A stretch of DNA of 64,000 nucleotides from assembly GCA_002704915.1 (NCBI GenBank), contig PAIP01000032.1:1-64000 (forward strand), in the 5' to 3' direction. Below the pieces are notes generated by a model. The model did no database searches. It saw only the letters and a list, made by a program, of their open reading frames with translations, and had not been told where the DNA came from. This document shows positions 62,014 through 64,000 of this stretch, piece after piece. Source of the DNA: Parvularcula sp. GTDB taxonomy: Bacteria; Pseudomonadota; Alphaproteobacteria; Caulobacterales; Parvularculaceae. Every line of letters starts with the position of its first letter. The first letter of the stretch is position 1. The position numbers and the translations under genes are program-made.

Positions 62014-62997
62014 ATGGCGGGCGCCGAAGTCAAGCACGACTACCATCTCGTTAATCCTTCTCCATGGCCGTTCATCGGCTCGGTCTCCGCCGCCATCATG
62101 ATGATCGGCGCGGTCGCCTGGATGCAGTCCAGCGGCGACGGATGCGGCCTTATGATCGGCGGGGCGGTTCCCGGCGAAGACTGTGTCGCCAAGATGATCG
62201 GTTTCAGGGGCAACTGGCTTTTCATGCTCGGCTTCGCCGGCGTGATCGTCACCATGATTGGCTGGTGGCGCGACATCATCAAGGAAAGCCTGACGGGCGA
62301 AAACACCTCAACCGTCGTGCGTCTCGGCCTGCGTTACGGCATGCTGCTCTTCATTGCGTCGGAGGTGATGTTCTTCGCCGCCTGGTTCTGGGCGTTTTTC
62401 GGCGCCGCGCTGTTCCCCGGCGCCTTTGAGCCGGTGACGCTTGCCGATGGCGCGCAGATGCTGAACCCGGCGGGCGATCCCGCCTATATCGGCAATGACG
62501 GTCGCTTGCATGCGACAGGCGGCGTCTGGCCGCCGGTGGGCGTCGAGCCCCTGTCCCCATGGGGACTGCCGCTGCTCAACACGCTGATCCTGTTGCTTTC
62601 CGGCACGACCGTGACCTGGGCGCATTACGCTGTTCAGCACAATGATCAAAAAGGCCTCGTCAACGGCCTCATCCTCACCATCATTCTCGGCATGATCTTT
62701 ACCGCGCTGCAGGCGGTCGAATATTACGAAGCCCTCCACTACGAGCTGTTCACCTTTTCCGGCGGCGGCATTTACGGCGCCTCCTTCTTCATGGCGACCG
62801 GCTTTCACGGGCTTCACGTGATTATCGGCACGATCTTCCTGATCGTGTGCCTGTTCCGGGCGCTCGCCGGCCATTTCACGCCGGAGCGCCATTTCGGCTT
62901 TGAATGCGCCGCCTGGTACTGGCACTTTGTGGACGTTGTCTGGCTGTTCCTCTTCGCCTTTATCTACGTTCTCGGCAATCAGGGGCTTTTGTCCTAA
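62014..62997 (+). CDS. ctaE: Cytochrome c oxidase subunit III
   Basis: The protein has 327 residues from the ATG at 62014, with AGAGGGA 7 bases before it; an upstream ATG at 61936 lacks a good site. Seven membrane spans, the EVMFFAAWFWAFFGAALFP stretch near 116-134, FHGLHVIIGT near 265-274 and the C-terminal WHFVDVVWLFLF near 304-315 mark subunit III. It supports proton uptake by subunit I. Confidence 0.95.
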   Translation: MAGAEVKHDYHLVNPSPWPFIGSVSAAIMMIGAVAWMQSSGDGCGLMIGGAVPGEDCVAKMIGFRGNWLFMLGFAGVIVTMIGWWRDIIKESLTGENTSTVVRLGLRYGMLLFIASEVMFFAAWFWAFFGAALFPGAFEPVTLADGAQMLNPAGDPAYIGNDGRLHATGGVWPPVGVEPLSPWGLPLLNTLILLLSGTTVTWAHYAVQHNDQKGLVNGLILTIILGMIFTALQAVEYYEALHYELFTFSGGGIYGASFFMATGFHGLHVIIGTIFLIVCLFRALAGHFTPERHFGFECAAWYWHFVDVVWLFLFAFIYVLGNQGLLS

Positions 62998-63028
62998 ACT
63001 GCCTTTGCAGCAGATTTGGGAGGGCGCC

Positions 63029-63607
63029 ATGCGCTCTCTGATCCATCTTCGTGTCGCGCTTGCGCTCGCCGCCATGCTGGCGCTCGCCGGATGCCTTGTT
63101 TCCGAAACGCCGGTGCTTGATGCAAAAACGGGCAAGGCGCGGCCTTTCCGCGATGGCGACTTTCTCGCCTGTCCGCTTGAAGACGGAGAGATCGCCGACG
63201 GCGCCGATTGCGACCGCTTCGCCGTAGAGCGTCAGAAAACCCGCGATTATCTTTTCCTGACGGAAGGCGAGGAGCCGGCGCGGTTGCGCTTCCGGAAGAT
63301 TGCGCGGGGCGGCTACGCCGTCCAGTCCGCGGAAGGCGACAGTTTCGTTTATTATTACGGCAAACGGCGCGATGGCGGATTGCTGCTCATCATGATGAAT
63401 TGTCCCGAACTGCCCGCAGAATTGCGCGCGCGGCTGATCGCGCGCGGCGATCTTGAAACCGATGACGATGATTTCGAAGTCTGTGCGGTCAAGACGCTGC
63501 GCGGACTGGTCGAGCCGGCGAAAGCCTATCACCGCGGCGATGTGCGACAGATGATGGACGCCGCGATCCTGATTACGCCTGCGCAGCCCTTAACAGAAAT
63601 GGAATAA
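63029..63607 (+). CDS. Lipoprotein of unknown function near the oxidase cluster
   Basis: The protein has 192 residues from the ATG at 63029 (GGGAGG upstream). The lipobox LALAGC places the lipidated Cys near 22. The mature part has no named motif; it carries KARPFRDGDFLACPLEDGEI and DDDFEVCAVKTLRGLV near the end. It lies between ctaE and the DUF983 gene, and the spacing is tight on both sides. Confidence 0.75.
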   Translation: MRSLIHLRVALALAAMLALAGCLVSETPVLDAKTGKARPFRDGDFLACPLEDGEIADGADCDRFAVERQKTRDYLFLTEGEEPARLRFRKIARGGYAVQSAEGDSFVYYYGKRRDGGLLLIMMNCPELPAELRARLIARGDLETDDDDFEVCAVKTLRGLVEPAKAYHRGDVRQMMDAAILITPAQPLTEME

Positions 63608-63617
63608 ATCACCCTTC

Positions 63618-63986
63618 ATGGCCTATTATCCTCCCGTCTCGCCTTACGCCGCCGGTTTCGGCGGCAAATGCCCGCGCTGCGGACAGGGAAAACTGTTCGA
63701 GGGCTTTTTGAAACTGGCGCCGGTTTGCGAGATCTGCGGCCTCGATTACGCTAAGGCGGATTCGGGCGATGGCCCGGCGGTTTTTGTTATTTTCATCGTC
63801 GGTTTCATCGCCGTGGCGCTGGCCTTTATCGCGCGTTTTGTCTGGTATGCGCCCATTGGCGTGGCGCTGGGATTGAGCATGCTCTTTGCCGTCGTTCTGA
63901 TCCTCGCCTTGCTGCGGCCCCTAAAGGCGACGCTGATCGCGCTGCAATACGCCAACAAGGCCGAAGAAGGCCGTCTCGACGAATAG
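63618..63986 (+). CDS. DUF983 protein
   Basis: This 122-residue protein has the DUF983 zinc-ribbon start (CPRCGQGKLFEGFLKLAPVCEICG near 18-41) and two membrane segments (about 50-72 and 78-100). The family is found in alphaproteobacterial oxidase clusters just before surf1; the function is unknown. It starts 10 bases after the preceding lipoprotein gene. Confidence 0.9.
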   Translation: MAYYPPVSPYAAGFGGKCPRCGQGKLFEGFLKLAPVCEICGLDYAKADSGDGPAVFVIFIVGFIAVALAFIARFVWYAPIGVALGLSMLFAVVLILALLRPLKATLIALQYANKAEEGRLDE

Positions 63987-64000
63987 ATGGGCGCGTACCG
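63987..64000 (+). CDS. Possible start of surf1, truncated by the window edge
   Basis: An ATG directly follows the DUF983 stop codon and reads MGAYR to the window end. Surf1, a cytochrome oxidase assembly protein, is the expected next gene. Only five codons are visible, so the call rests on position alone. Confidence 0.35.

Noticed and set aside
1-64000. CRISPR arrays
   Set aside because: No set of evenly spaced direct repeats of CRISPR size was seen anywhere in the window.

Overview
The window is a contiguous stretch of an alphaproteobacterial chromosome with high G+C content. The evidence is the aa3-type cytochrome c oxidase cluster in the alphaproteobacterial order (subunit II, subunit I, ctaB, a short CoxF-like gene, ctaG, subunit III, DUF983 protein), the etfB-etfA pair beside a HIG1-like gene, ftsE-ftsX beside a zinc-ribbon protein, an UrcA-family protein, and many families typical of this class (DUF2125, TIGR02302, DUF1203). 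A Caulobacterales/Parvularculales-like relative is plausible, but the genus cannot be read from the sequence.

Layout. Bases 1-4,700 hold a partial YeiH-type exporter, a DUF6356 protein, an Lrp/AsnC regulator, a FkbM-like methyltransferase, a secreted amidohydrolase and a retropepsin-like protein. Bases 4,831-10,980 are a translation block: a 33-residue membrane peptide, rpmI-rplT, an UrcA protein, then pheS and pheT. The phe operon is preceded by a Phe-rich leader peptide and an attenuator, and two extra genes lie between pheS and pheT. A tRNA-Thr(CGT) and a BCCT transporter follow. Bases 12,702-16,292 (minus strand) are a four-gene 5-oxoprolinase operon (Nramp-like transporter, pxpA, pxpB, pxpC). 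Bases 16,474-24,006 carry a TPR lipoprotein, an M17 aminopeptidase, a MarR regulator, then DUF2125, plsC, a YdcF protein and ftsX-ftsE on the minus strand. Bases 24,027-30,006 carry a zinc-ribbon membrane protein, hpt, a 23-residue membrane peptide, a multi-span membrane protein, a TIGR02302 protein and a small membrane protein.

The clearest accessory region is 30,290-33,013. It is a 2.7-kb IS1595-type element bounded by 25-bp inverted repeats (24 of 25 identical). It carries a transposase and three passenger genes, and its central divergent promoters share a repeated operator-like motif. After it come lysA-lptM-argH, a thioredoxin-like protein, two large paralogous lipoproteins, dodecin, 3-hydroxybutyryl-CoA dehydrogenase, an AraC-type regulator, a serine hydrolase, DUF1203, and a TetR/DUF1330-like divergent pair with a duplicated palindromic operator. 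Bases 45,931-56,404 hold etfA-etfB, a HIG1-like protein, two secreted papain-fold candidates, a YccF protein, an aldo/keto reductase, gluQRS, a DUF3667 protein, tldD and a TPR protein. The window ends in the cytochrome oxidase cluster (56,656-63,986), with what may be the first codons of surf1.

Most of the window is ordinary housekeeping. The observations most worth following up are the pheST attenuator and the genes inserted into that operon, the passenger-bearing IS1595 element with its regulatory region, an Nramp-family transporter that lacks the usual metal-binding residues inside the 5-oxoprolinase operon, two short membrane peptides with strong ribosome-binding sites, and a 44-bp dispersed repeat present at two intergenic sites.
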